Assembly: GCA_020831845.1 (NCBI GenBank)
Contig: JAFIFV010000093.1
Location: forward strand, 1 to 55,238
Reading direction: 5' to 3'
From: Ectothiorhodospiraceae bacterium
GTDB lineage: Bacteria > Pseudomonadota > Gammaproteobacteria > Nitrococcales > Aquisalimonadaceae
DNA length: 55,238 nucleotides
Shown one piece after another: positions 16,747-25,137 of this stretch; within the stretch, counting starts at the first letter, position 1, and every line of letters begins with the position of its first letter. The notes under the pieces are model-generated. The model did no database searches, had not been told where the DNA came from, and saw nothing but the letters and a program-made list of their open reading frames with translations. The position numbers and the translations under genes are program-made.

Positions 16747-17967
16747 ATGCGGGCACTGACTCCTGCCCTCACCGTCCTGGTACTGGCGGCGGTCGCTGCA
16801 CTCGGACCGCTGGCCACCGATATGTATCTGCCGGCGCTGCCGGCCATCGGCCAGGCGCTCGGCGCCGGCGCAGACGAAGTACAGTTGACGTTGAGCGTGT
16901 ACATGGCTGGTTTCGCCCTGGCTCAGCTTTTCTGCGGCCCGCTGTCCGACCGGCTTGGGCGCAAGCCGCTGCTGATCGGCGGGCTGGCGATCTTCTCGCT
17001 GGCCAGCCTGCTCTGCGCACTGGCGCCCACCATCGAGATACTGCTCGCTGGTCGCTTCCTGCAAGCTCTGGGCGGCGCCACCGGCCCCGTGCTCGGGCGC
17101 GCCGCGGTCCGCGACCTCTACCAGCCCAGGGATGCCGGCCGCATCCTCTCCTACATGGCGAGCATCATGGCGCTGGCTCCAGCGCTGGCCCCGCTTGGCG
17201 GCGGCCTGCTGCTTCTGGCCTATGGGTGGGAGGCCGTGTTCGTGTTCCTGGCGCTGTACGGCGGGCTGATGATCCTGGTGATCGCGTGGCGGCTGCCCGA
17301 GCCCCTGGCGCCGGAGAACCGCCAGTCCATCAGGCCCGATGCGATCCTGGCCAACTTCCGCCTGTTGATTGCCGACCGTCGCTTTCTGGGCTACACGCTG
17401 ACCAATGCGGCGGCCTACTCCGGCCTGTTCGCATTCCTGTCCGGCTCCGCCTTCGTGCTGATCGACTACCTGGGCGTCTCGCCGATCCGTTATGGCCTGC
17501 TATTCGCGTTGGTGGTGGCCGGCTTCTTTACCGGCACGCTGACCGGCGGACAGCTCAGTCGGGTGCTGGGCACCGATCGCCTGATCGTTGCCGGTGCGTT
17601 GCTTTGCGCCGGCAGCGGCTGCGCAATGGCGGCGCTGGCGCTAGGGGGCGTTCACACGGTGACGGCGATCATCCTGCCCCAGGCGGTGTTCCTGGCCGGC
17701 GTCGGCATACTGATGCCACAGACCATGGCCGGGGCCATTGCGCCTTTCCCACGGTTCGCCGGGTCCGCCTCGTCGCTGTTCGGTTTCCTGCAGATGACCA
17801 CCGCCGCGATCACCGGCGCGCTGGTGGGGCAACTGCACGATGGCAGCTCGCGCACCATGGCGGTGGCGGTGGCTATGGCCGGCCTGATGGCGCTGGTCGG
17901 CTACCTGACGCTGGTGCGCTCTCCTCGGCCCGACAAAAACGCCCCGCCAGCCTCAGCCCAGCGGTAA
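16747..17967 (+). CDS. Bcr/CflA-family MFS transporter
   Basis: A 12-helix major facilitator of 406 residues. It starts at ATG 16747 (MRALTPALTVLVLAAVAALG), followed by the Bcr/CflA motif ATDMYLPALPAIGQALGAG. The MFS loop motif reads GPLSDRLGRKPLL, and the drug:H+ antiporter motif appears around LQALGGATGPVLGRAAVRDLY. Family members export chloramphenicol, bicyclomycin or small aromatics; here, at the end of the homogentisate operon, export of a pathway intermediate is possible. No strong ribosome binding site precedes the start. Its 3' end overlaps the convergent Lrp-type gene by 15 bases. Confidence 0.9.
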   Translation: MRALTPALTVLVLAAVAALGPLATDMYLPALPAIGQALGAGADEVQLTLSVYMAGFALAQLFCGPLSDRLGRKPLLIGGLAIFSLASLLCALAPTIEILLAGRFLQALGGATGPVLGRAAVRDLYQPRDAGRILSYMASIMALAPALAPLGGGLLLLAYGWEAVFVFLALYGGLMILVIAWRLPEPLAPENRQSIRPDAILANFRLLIADRRFLGYTLTNAAAYSGLFAFLSGSAFVLIDYLGVSPIRYGLLFALVVAGFFTGTLTGGQLSRVLGTDRLIVAGALLCAGSGCAMAALALGGVHTVTAIILPQAVFLAGVGILMPQTMAGAIAPFPRFAGSASSLFGFLQMTTAAITGALVGQLHDGSSRTMAVAVAMAGLMALVGYLTLVRSPRPDKNAPPASAQR

Positions 17968-18423
17968 CGCCACGGTGGACTTCAGCTCCTGCAGGAGGAT
18001 GTTCGAACGCACGCCGCGCACCATGGGCAGACTGAGCAGTTGATGCAGCAGGAATTCGGAAAAGGCCTCCAGATCAGGGGAGACCACCCTTAGCAGGTAA
18101 TCGGAATCACCGCTCACCGCCCAGCACTCCAGCACCCAGGCATAGTCTGCAATCGCGCGAGCGAAGGCATCCCCGGTCTCGCTGCCGTGCTGCTCAAGAG
18201 AGACACTGACGAAAGCCATCACCTGCAGTCCCAGTCTGCGCCGCTCCAGCAACGCGGCATAGCCGCGGATCACGCCCAGCGACTCCAGCTTGCGCTGGCG
18301 GCGATTGCACTGGGAGGCGGACAGGCGGACCTTTTCCGCCAACTCCACACTGCTCAGCCGGCCCTCGGCCTGCAGCGCCTCCAGCAATGCCCGGTCATAG
18401 CGGTCAAGCTCTATGACATGCAT
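17953..18423 (-). CDS. Lrp/AsnC-family regulator of the hppD region
   Basis: A 156-residue Lrp/AsnC protein. It has an N-terminal helix-turn-helix (LDRYDRALLEALQAEGRLSS, VELAEKVRLSASQCNRRQRK) and a C-terminal RAM ligand-binding domain with VSGDSDYLLRVVSPDLEAF and the closing region LPMVRGVRSNILLQELK. Such regulators sense amino acids. Divergent orientation to hppD with a 136-base spacer suggests that it controls tyrosine or phenylpyruvate breakdown. GGAAGAG precedes the start. Confidence 0.9.
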   Translation of the reverse strand: MHVIELDRYDRALLEALQAEGRLSSVELAEKVRLSASQCNRRQRKLESLGVIRGYAALLERRRLGLQVMAFVSVSLEQHGSETGDAFARAIADYAWVLECWAVSGDSDYLLRVVSPDLEAFSEFLLHQLLSLPMVRGVRSNILLQELKSTVALPLG

Positions 18424-18559
18424 GAAACTCTTCCAGACCCGTCTATTTACGCATGTTCATCGCATATCACCTCCTAATCAAGCAGAAAAACGCATGCACT
18501 TCGCGCGCCGTCGGCGCTACGTTATCAATCCGTCAGACAATACGCTTGGAGGAGCAGCC

Positions 18560-19642
18560 ATGAACGGCCGGAAACCGCAGCAATCCCTGTGGGAAAACCC
18601 GATCGGTACGGACGGCTTCGAGTTCGTGGAATACGCGGCGCCGGAGCCTGAGGAGCTGGAGGCGCTGTTCCTGCGCATGGGCTTCAGCAAGGTCGCCCGC
18701 CACCGCAGCAAACAGGTCAGCCTGTTCCGCCAGGGTGGCATCAACTTCATCCTGAACGCCGAGCCGGGCAGCCAGGGCATGTCATTCGCCAGCGCCCACG
18801 GCCCCTGCGCCAATGCCATGGCGTTCCGGGTGCGCGACGCCAACGTCGCCATGAAAACACTGGTATCCAGGGGCGCCAAACCAGTGCAGGCCAAGGCCGG
18901 GCCGATGGAACTGAACATTCCCGCCATCGAAGGGATCGGCGGTGCGCTGCTGTACCTGGTGGACCGCTACGGTGAACGTTCCATCTACGACGTGGACTTC
19001 GAGCCGATCCCAGGCGCGGACATGCGCCCCGCCGGACATGGCCTGACCTACATCGACCACCTCACGCACAACGTTGTCAGGGGCGGGATGGACCGCTGGG
19101 CCAGGTTCTACCAGGAACTGTTCAACTTTCGCGAGATCCGCTATTTCGACATCGAAGGCAAGCTCACCGGACTGACCTCCCGCGCCATGACCAGCCCCGA
19201 CGGCAAGATCCGCATCCCCATCAACGAATCCGCCGACGACAAGAGCCAGATCGAGGAATTCATTCGGGAATACAAGGGCGAGGGAATCCAGCACATCGCT
19301 CTGGGAACGGACGACATCTACACCACCGTGGACCGGCTTCGCGCCGCCGGCGTGGCGCTGCTGGATACGCCCGACACCTACTATGACAAGGTGAATGAAC
19401 GCATACCCGGCCACGGCGAGGACCTGCACCGGTTGCGTGAGCGACGCATCCTGGTCGACGGCGCCCCCACGGAGGGCCAGGGGCTGCTGCTGCAGATCTT
19501 TACCGAGACGGTGATCGGGCCGATCTTCTTCGAGATCATCCAGCGCAAGGGCAACGAGGGCTTCGGCGAAGGCAACTTCAAGGCGCTGTTCGAATCCATT
19601 GAGGAAGACCAGATTCGGCGAGGCGTGCTGTCCTCCGGTTAA
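18560..19642 (+). CDS. hppD: 4-Hydroxyphenylpyruvate dioxygenase
   Basis: Converts 4-hydroxyphenylpyruvate to homogentisate with Fe(II) and O2. ATG 18560 follows GGAGGA at 18548-18553. Its 360 residues form two vicinal-oxygen-chelate halves. The three iron ligands are recognisable in YIDHLTHNVVRGGM, GIQHIALGTDDIY and GPIFFEIIQRKGNEGFGEGN, together with the conserved C-terminal FKALFESIEEDQ. Only the segment from 18560 on matches the family; the longer upstream frame is spurious. The stop codon directly abuts an inverted repeat at 19643. Confidence 0.96.
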   Translation: MNGRKPQQSLWENPIGTDGFEFVEYAAPEPEELEALFLRMGFSKVARHRSKQVSLFRQGGINFILNAEPGSQGMSFASAHGPCANAMAFRVRDANVAMKTLVSRGAKPVQAKAGPMELNIPAIEGIGGALLYLVDRYGERSIYDVDFEPIPGADMRPAGHGLTYIDHLTHNVVRGGMDRWARFYQELFNFREIRYFDIEGKLTGLTSRAMTSPDGKIRIPINESADDKSQIEEFIREYKGEGIQHIALGTDDIYTTVDRLRAAGVALLDTPDTYYDKVNERIPGHGEDLHRLRERRILVDGAPTEGQGLLLQIFTETVIGPIFFEIIQRKGNEGFGEGNFKALFESIEEDQIRRGVLSSG

Positions 19643-19668
19643 GGAAGCGCTGAAGTATTCACGCTGCC
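19643..19668 (+). repeat. Left copy of a 26-bp inverted repeat
   Basis: The sequence from GGAAGCGCTG to CACGCTGCC is identical, in inverse orientation, to 21519-21544. It begins immediately after the hppD stop codon. Similarity appears to extend outward by four bases with mismatches (TTAA here against CTAG on the other side). Together the pair brackets the DUF6708-like gene. The rest of the spacer (19669-19753) contains no gene I can support. Confidence 0.75.
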
Positions 19669-19753
19669 GCGTTACGGTCAGATTTTTCGCGATGCGATGC
19701 GAGGCGCGGTGCCCAGCGCCATGGGCGAAGCAGGAGCGGCCTGGTTCGGCGCC

Positions 19754-21448
19754 TTACGTTCTGCCGGCGATGCTGTCATCCGGGACGAAGGCCCGTGATG
19801 GACGGAAACGCATGGCTCGCCGGTAGCTGAAGGATTCAGGCTTGTCGCAGATATTGAGGAAGACCTCCTCAAGCCCCAGGTCGGGATCCCGCTCCATCGA
19901 AGACTCGATCTGCGCCACCAGGCCTGCGTATTCCTCGCTCGGCTTCGCCCGAGCGCCCTCCGGCACCGGTCGCATCCAGTCCCCCAGCCGCCTTTTCGCC
20001 GCCCTGATGTCCAGCGCGGTGGTGTAACGATACTCGAATCCGCTGATCCAGTAGGGCAACACGAACAGCGTGAGCGCTTCCTTCAACCACCAGAACACCC
20101 GTACTGCCGGCCTGCCGGCATACCTGGCTCGAGCCTGCGAAACACGTAGTAACCAGGTAGCGGTGCTTTCCCGGAACGGACCCACCCGCTGCTGGTAATC
20201 GCCCAGGCTGAACGGGGTCTTGCCTCCCCGGGGTCCTCCCTCCATGTACTCGCGGACGGCCTCCCACTGCGCGATGACCCGATCAACGGGATCTCTAGGA
20301 TGAAATTTGAAATACATGCGGTGCCGCGCCGCCAGCCCGCTACCGCCGAAGCACAGGCACAGGCTCTTTGGATGATGGCCATGCACAGGCCCCCTCACCA
20401 CTTCCAGCCAGGCTTCGGTGGCCTCCCAGGGACACACGACCACCTCATCAGTGGATGGATCCACGAACGCGACTTCCCGCCGCTGGCGGTGGAAGTACAC
20501 GGGTGGTTGCTGCCCCTCCCGGCCAGCCCAGTGATACCGGGCCACGCGGTAGACCACAAAACCGAACAGCAGCAGGGGCAGCGGAACCGTCCAGGGCAGG
20601 ATAAAACCGAACATCTCGGCAGCCAGCCCGAAGGCATCGGCCGCCGGGCCCATCAGCAACCCCAGCAGGATAAAGACCGCCACCGGAAAGACAGCGAGCA
20701 CGGAGAAGGCGAACATGGCGAGGCCAAAGGCGAACTGCCAGTCCTGCGCGCCGTATTCCAGGCGATTGGACAGCATAAGGAAGTGCTCTTGCGCCGTCTT
20801 GATGTAACGCCGCCCGTTGAAGGGCTGATGCAGCGTCGGCAGCGGTAACGGGGAAAGACAGAGTTGGGCGACGCTCTCGCTGGTAATGAGATCACCGAAT
20901 GCGGCGGCCGTGCCGTCGGGGCCGCTCTGCGCGAACAGATCATAGGTGTCGTTGATGCGAACCACGATGGCGGTCTTTTCGGCCATCACGAACTCGACGA
21001 CGTTGTCCTCGCCACGGCGGATATGCCGCATCGCGGTCGACGACAACCAGCATTCCACGCCGTTGATTTCATGGTAGTGGTGCGGAACGGCCGCGACGGT
21101 TCCGCCACCGTGCATTCTCGGGGCGGACGGGGCCTGCCTCATGCGCCGCTGCACTTCACCCCGTTCGCGATAGACTTCGGGGCCAATCCTTCCGACGCCG
21201 TTGGATAACTCCGGGGAAAGGCCCTGCTGGACGACTTCCACCTCCAGGACCTTGTCGAGCAGGTAGCGTTGCTCCGGGCTCAGCCTGCCAACGGGCTCGC
21301 TGCTCCGAACCCTGTACCTGTACTCGGCGCGCTTCTTCTCGCGGTCATGCGTGTAGCGGAAGTACCGTACCCAGAACCCCACAGCAATGGTGATCAATAC
21401 GAGGATCAGGGCCGGAGTGGCCATGGATTCGGGGAAGTACATACACAT
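19754..21448 (-). CDS. DUF6708-like membrane protein, repeat-bracketed
   Basis: A 564-residue protein with an N-terminal hydrophobic segment (TPALILVLITIAVGFWVRYF) and a central hydrophobic block of two or three helices (FAFSVLAVFPVAVFILLGLL; FILPWTVPLPLLLFGFVVY). The C-terminal half contains VYFHRQRREVAFVD, VVCPWEATEAW and QWEAVREYMEGGP, which I recognise as DUF6708-type. Members are often found near type VI secretion genes, but none are visible here. ATG 21448 follows GAGAG; ATG 21424 is possible. The gene lies alone between two inverted copies of a 26-bp repeat, separating hppD from the sel locus, which suggests acquisition as cargo. Confidence 0.7.
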   Translation of the reverse strand: MCMYFPESMATPALILVLITIAVGFWVRYFRYTHDREKKRAEYRYRVRSSEPVGRLSPEQRYLLDKVLEVEVVQQGLSPELSNGVGRIGPEVYRERGEVQRRMRQAPSAPRMHGGGTVAAVPHHYHEINGVECWLSSTAMRHIRRGEDNVVEFVMAEKTAIVVRINDTYDLFAQSGPDGTAAAFGDLITSESVAQLCLSPLPLPTLHQPFNGRRYIKTAQEHFLMLSNRLEYGAQDWQFAFGLAMFAFSVLAVFPVAVFILLGLLMGPAADAFGLAAEMFGFILPWTVPLPLLLFGFVVYRVARYHWAGREGQQPPVYFHRQRREVAFVDPSTDEVVVCPWEATEAWLEVVRGPVHGHHPKSLCLCFGGSGLAARHRMYFKFHPRDPVDRVIAQWEAVREYMEGGPRGGKTPFSLGDYQQRVGPFRESTATWLLRVSQARARYAGRPAVRVFWWLKEALTLFVLPYWISGFEYRYTTALDIRAAKRRLGDWMRPVPEGARAKPSEEYAGLVAQIESSMERDPDLGLEEVFLNICDKPESFSYRRAMRFRPSRAFVPDDSIAGRT

Positions 21449-21483
21449 ACTCTCGGCTGGCTGGGTGCGCGGCCGGATTCTCC

Positions 21484-21546
21484 AGGGGAAACGCTGACCA
21501 ATTCCCGCGTCCCCCTAGGGCAGCGTGAATACTTCAGCGCTTCCCT
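21484..21546. repeat. Palindromic repeat unit containing the right 26-bp copy
   Basis: The right copy of the repeat (21519-21544) is the 3' arm of a longer imperfect hairpin. GGGAAACGCTGA...ATTCCCGCG (about 21485-21509) pairs with CAGCGTGAAT...CAGCGCTTCCC, giving about 24 pairs with a few mismatches. CCCTAGGGCA also occurs twice as a direct repeat, at 21513-21522 and 21543-21552. This looks like a REP- or MITE-like element. The remaining bases to 21758 hold only a CACAGGCCTGCCTGTG mini-palindrome and probably the promoter of the next operon. Confidence 0.6.
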
Positions 21547-21758
21547 AGGGCATCCTTGCCGGTTCGATGACGCAGCATTCTACAGGGTTGCAGGCCTGGT
21601 TGCGGAAACATTCCCGGCAGAGCGCCCCCTCATGCTGCGGGAACCGCCCTTCAAGGCGCTTCCGCGCGGAACTGTCTTCCCTCGCACAGGCCTGCCTGTG
21701 CTACCTTCCCTGTAACCAGGGGCCGCACGGCCCGTACATGAACCAGGGGGAGACGGGC

Positions 21759-23195
21759 ATGACCGAGTTGCCCAACGGCTTGATCGTGATCGCCAAGCGC
21801 GATTGCCCCACCTGCATGCTGGTCGAACCAGTACTGCGAGAATTGAGCGGCGGCGCGCTGCCGCTGACCGTGATCAGCCAGGACAGCGCCGATTACGCCA
21901 CCGGTGTTCCCGGTGTCGTTCATGACGCCACGCTGGAGCACTCCTACCGCCTGCAACCGGAGATCGTCCCAACGCTGATCCGCATCGAAAACGGCCATGA
22001 AGTGGAGCGGACATTTGGCTGGCACCGCGAGGACTGGCAGCGGATAAGCGGCGTGACCCCGTTGGGTACGGGCTTGCCCGATTCCCGTCCGGGCTGCGGC
22101 TCGAAAACGCTGGAGCCGGGTATTGCCGAGGAACTTGCCGTACGCTTCGGCTCCGCACGCCTGACGTCCCGGGAGATCGAGCTGGGCGACGGCGAAGACA
22201 TCATGGAAGCCTGCTACGAGCGCGGCTGGACGGATGGCCTGCCGGTCGTGCCGCCGACCAGCGCCCGGGTGCTGCGCATGCTACAGGGTACCGACCGCTC
22301 GCCGGAGGAAGTGCTGGGCGACGTACCACCTGACCTGACGCCCTGTACCGTGGAAAAAGTGGCGATCAACGCGGTGATGGCTGGCTGCAAACCGGAGTAC
22401 ATGCCGGTGGTTCTGGCGGCCGTGGAAGCGGCGCTGGACGACACCTTCGGCATGCATGGCGTTCTCTGCACCACGATGTTCGCCGGCCCGGTGGTGATCG
22501 TGAACGGGCCTGTGTCGAAGGCCGTGGGCATGAATTCCGGTGTAAACGCACTGGGTCAGGGCAACCGCGCCAACGCCACCATCGGACGCGCGCTGCAGTT
22601 GGTGATCCGCAATGTCGGCGGCGGCCGCCCCGGCGAAATCGACCGCGCCACGCTGGGCAACCCCGGCAAGTACAGCTTCTGCTTTGCCGAGGCCGAGGAC
22701 AGCGCCTGGGATTCGCTGGCCGTGGAACGCGGCTTCGGCGAGAGCACCTCCACAGTCACTCTGTTCGCCGGAGAGGGCGTGCAGGGCGTGGTGGACCAGA
22801 AATCCCGCACACCGGAATCGCTGGCGCGCAGCTTCGCGAACTCCCTGCGCGCGGTGGACAACACCAAGCTGGCCATGGCCGGTGATGCCGTGCTGGTGGT
22901 GTCACCGGAGCACAGCCGAGTGTTCATCGACGCCGGCTGGTCCAAGGCACGGTTGCGCGAGGAACTGGAGCAACTGTTACAGTTACAGGGTGACGAACTG
23001 GTTGCCGGCGCCGGCGGAATCGCCGAAGGCCTGCCGCCGTCGGTGGCCGGAACCACAGTTCCGAAATTTCGCCCGGGAGGGCTCAACATCGTTCGGGCCG
23101 GCGGCACCGCCGGTCTGTTTTCAGCGGTGATCGCCGGCTGGGCCGCTTCCGGCCCGGTAGGCTCGTCACCCGTTACCAGGGAGATCACATCGTGA
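21759..23195 (+). CDS. Thioredoxin-fused conserved protein paired with the UGSC selenoprotein
   Basis: A 478-residue protein beginning at ATG 21759 after AGGGGGAG. Residues 1-100 look like a thioredoxin fold with the redox motif CPTC (Cys16, Cys19) and a later IVPTLIRIENG strand carrying the cis-proline. The remaining 370 residues form a conserved domain I cannot name (WTDGLPVVPPTSARVLRML; GPVVIVNGPVSKAVGMNSG; KLAMAGDAVLVVSPEHSRVF) with several Cys, including TPCTVEK, AGCKPEY and VLCTTMF. Its stop overlaps the GTG start of the selenoprotein (GTGA at 23192-23195). The two products therefore probably act together, the thioredoxin part perhaps recycling the Sec centre. No signal peptide is seen. 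Confidence 0.72.
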   Translation: MTELPNGLIVIAKRDCPTCMLVEPVLRELSGGALPLTVISQDSADYATGVPGVVHDATLEHSYRLQPEIVPTLIRIENGHEVERTFGWHREDWQRISGVTPLGTGLPDSRPGCGSKTLEPGIAEELAVRFGSARLTSREIELGDGEDIMEACYERGWTDGLPVVPPTSARVLRMLQGTDRSPEEVLGDVPPDLTPCTVEKVAINAVMAGCKPEYMPVVLAAVEAALDDTFGMHGVLCTTMFAGPVVIVNGPVSKAVGMNSGVNALGQGNRANATIGRALQLVIRNVGGGRPGEIDRATLGNPGKYSFCFAEAEDSAWDSLAVERGFGESTSTVTLFAGEGVQGVVDQKSRTPESLARSFANSLRAVDNTKLAMAGDAVLVVSPEHSRVFIDAGWSKARLREELEQLLQLQGDELVAGAGGIAEGLPPSVAGTTVPKFRPGGLNIVRAGGTAGLFSAVIAGWAASGPVGSSPVTREITS

Positions 23196-23710
23196 CCACC
23201 ACCTTGCTGGACCCCACCGCAGAGCGGGCACCGGCGGCCAGGCCGCGGCTGCCCCGCCCTGCCAGCCTGGAGGGGCTCACCGTGGGCCTGCTGGACATTT
23301 CCAAGCCGAAAGGGGACATCTTCCTCAACCGGCTGGAGGAACTGCTCCAGCAGCGCGGCGTCGACACCCGGCGCTACCGCAAACCCACGTTCACCCGCGT
23401 GGCGCCCACGGCATTGAAGCAGCAGATCGCTGCTGAATGCGATCTCGTGGTCGAAGGTCTGGCCGACTGAGGCTCCTGCACGTCGTGCTGTATGCATGAC
23501 ATCGCAGACCTCGAAGGTCGAGACATTCCGGGAGTCGGCGTTGCGTCCACGGAGTTCGTGCAGGCGGCTGAATTGCAGAGCCGTTCGCTGGGTTTCGACC
23601 CTGCGATGGTGTTTGTCGCCCACCCCATCCAGGACCGCTCCGTGGAGGAGATGCACCAGCTGGCGGAACAGGCACTGGACGCTATCGTCCAGGCACTCAG
23701 CGGCGACTGA
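23192..23710 (+). CDS. UGSC-motif selenoprotein (in-frame UGA read as Sec)
   Basis: A 172-residue selenoprotein. GTG 23192 follows AGGGAG. The frame runs to TGA at 23468-23470 (codon 93) and then continues uninterrupted to a second TGA at 23708. Across the first TGA the protein reads LVVEGLAD-U-GSCTSCCMHD, the hallmark of the UGSC selenoprotein family, and the downstream part (IPGVGVASTEFVQAAELQSR, FVAHPIQDRS) is clearly coding. A U-x-x-C redox pair is formed. The gene sits 32 bases before selA in a locus with selB, tRNA-Sec and selD. Standard gene calling would stop at residue 92 and miss the reactive site. The biochemical reaction is unknown. Confidence 0.9.
23468..23500 (+). promoter_or_regulatory. 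Candidate bacterial SECIS element
   Basis: Immediately 3' of the Sec UGA (23468-23470), GCAC-GTC-GTGC (23478-23488) can form a small hairpin at the distance expected for SelB-binding elements. The flanking TGCA repeats (23477-23480 and 23493-23496) could form an alternative outer pairing. Bacterial SECIS elements vary, so the fold is only suggestive. Confidence 0.45.
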
Positions 23711-23742
23711 ACGTCTACCCGCGGGCGCATGGGGGGCGGTGC

Positions 23743-25131
23743 GTGAGTATTGACCCCGCCTCTCCACCGCGCCTGCCGCCGGTACACCGGGTTCTGGACT
23801 GGCCCGCCGTCGCCGCCCTTGCGGAGGCGCACGGTCGGCCATTGGTGGTGGATGCGGTGCGGGCGGTGCTCGACGCCTGCCGCCGCGGAGAGGAACCGGA
23901 CACGGACACGGCGATCCTCGAGGCCGTGTCCCGGCGGATCACATCGCTGGTAGCTCCCGGGCAGAAGACCGTGTTCAACCTGACCGGTACCGTTCTGCAT
24001 ACCAACCTGGGCCGCGCACCACTGCCGCCGGAGGCCATCGAGGCCATGACCCGCATCGCCGCCGGCGCTTCCAACCTGGAATACGATCTCGCCACCGGCA
24101 AACGCGGTGAGCGGGACAGTCATGTCACCGGCTGGCTGCAACGGCTAACCGGAGCCGAAGCGGCCACTGTGGTGAATAACAACGCCGCCGCCGTGCTGCT
24201 GACGCTGAACAGCCTTGCTGCGCGCAAGGAGGTCATCGTCTCTCGCGGGGAACTGATCGAGATCGGCGGCGCGTTCAGGCTGCCCGACATCATGGCGCGC
24301 GCCGGCTGCAGATTGCGCGAGGTCGGCACCACCAACCGCACCCATCTGCGTGACTATGCCGAGGCCATCGGACCGCGCACGGCACTCATACTCAAGGCCC
24401 ACACCAGCAACTACCGCATCGAGGGCTTCACCGCCGAAGTGGATGAGCGGACACTGGCCGGGCTGGCCGCAAAACACGGTCTGCCGTTCGTGGTGGACCT
24501 GGGCAGCGGCACGCTGACCGATCTGACACGGCTGGGCCTGCCCGCCGAACCGACACCAACGGAAACGCTGAGCCGCGGCGCCGACCTGGTCACCTTCAGC
24601 GGCGACAAGCTGCTCGGCGGCCCGCAGGCGGGCATGGTCGTGGGTCGCACCGACCTGATCGAGCGCCTGCGCCGCAACCCGATGAAACGGGCCATGCGCT
24701 GCGACAAGCTGACGTTGGCGGCACTGGAAGCCGTGCTGCGCCTGTACGCCGATCCCGAGAGAGTCTGCCAGCGCATCCCTGCGCTACGGCTGCTGACCAG
24801 GTCGCGCGAGCAGATCGCCGCGATGGCTGCCCGTTGCCGGCAGCCGCTCCAACAGTGGGCCGGCACCGAATGGGATGTGGACATGGTCGACGTGGACAGT
24901 CAGATAGGCAGTGGATCGCTGCCCGTGGATCTGCTCCCCAGCAAGGCGCTGCGCTTGCGCCGCCAGGGCGGGGGGCGGACCGGCGGGCAGGCCCTGAACC
25001 GATTGGCTGCCCGCCTGCGGGCACTGCCTATGCCGGTCGTCGGCCGCATCGCCGACGACACCTTGCTGCTGGACCTGCGCTGCCTGGAAGACCCGGCCCC
25101 GTTGCTGGCCCAATTGAACAACAGCGGCTGA
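23743..25131 (+). CDS. selA: L-seryl-tRNA(Sec) selenium transferase SelA
   Basis: A PLP enzyme converting Ser-tRNA(Sec) to Sec-tRNA(Sec) with selenophosphate. GTG 23743 follows a GGGGGCGG purine tract and yields 462 residues, the usual length. The N-terminal tRNA-binding domain ends before KTVFNLTGTVLHTNLGRAPL. The PLP site FSGDKLLGGPQAG places the Schiff-base Lys at about residue 289. Later segments RCDKLTLAALEAVLRLY and GGRTGGQALNRLA are also typical. selB begins seven bases after the stop. Confidence 0.97.
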   Translation: MSIDPASPPRLPPVHRVLDWPAVAALAEAHGRPLVVDAVRAVLDACRRGEEPDTDTAILEAVSRRITSLVAPGQKTVFNLTGTVLHTNLGRAPLPPEAIEAMTRIAAGASNLEYDLATGKRGERDSHVTGWLQRLTGAEAATVVNNNAAAVLLTLNSLAARKEVIVSRGELIEIGGAFRLPDIMARAGCRLREVGTTNRTHLRDYAEAIGPRTALILKAHTSNYRIEGFTAEVDERTLAGLAAKHGLPFVVDLGSGTLTDLTRLGLPAEPTPTETLSRGADLVTFSGDKLLGGPQAGMVVGRTDLIERLRRNPMKRAMRCDKLTLAALEAVLRLYADPERVCQRIPALRLLTRSREQIAAMAARCRQPLQQWAGTEWDVDMVDVDSQIGSGSLPVDLLPSKALRLRRQGGGRTGGQALNRLAARLRALPMPVVGRIADDTLLLDLRCLEDPAPLLAQLNNSG

Positions 25132-25137
25132 AAACCC

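Noticed and set aside
20300..21208. Plus-strand frames opposite the DUF6708-like gene.
   Set aside because: They lack family features; the minus-strand frame is longer and has membrane segments and DUF6708-type motifs.
23496..23753. A separate gene starting after the internal TGA of the selenoprotein.
   Set aside because: It is in another frame; the true coding frame continues through the TGA with the UGSC motif.
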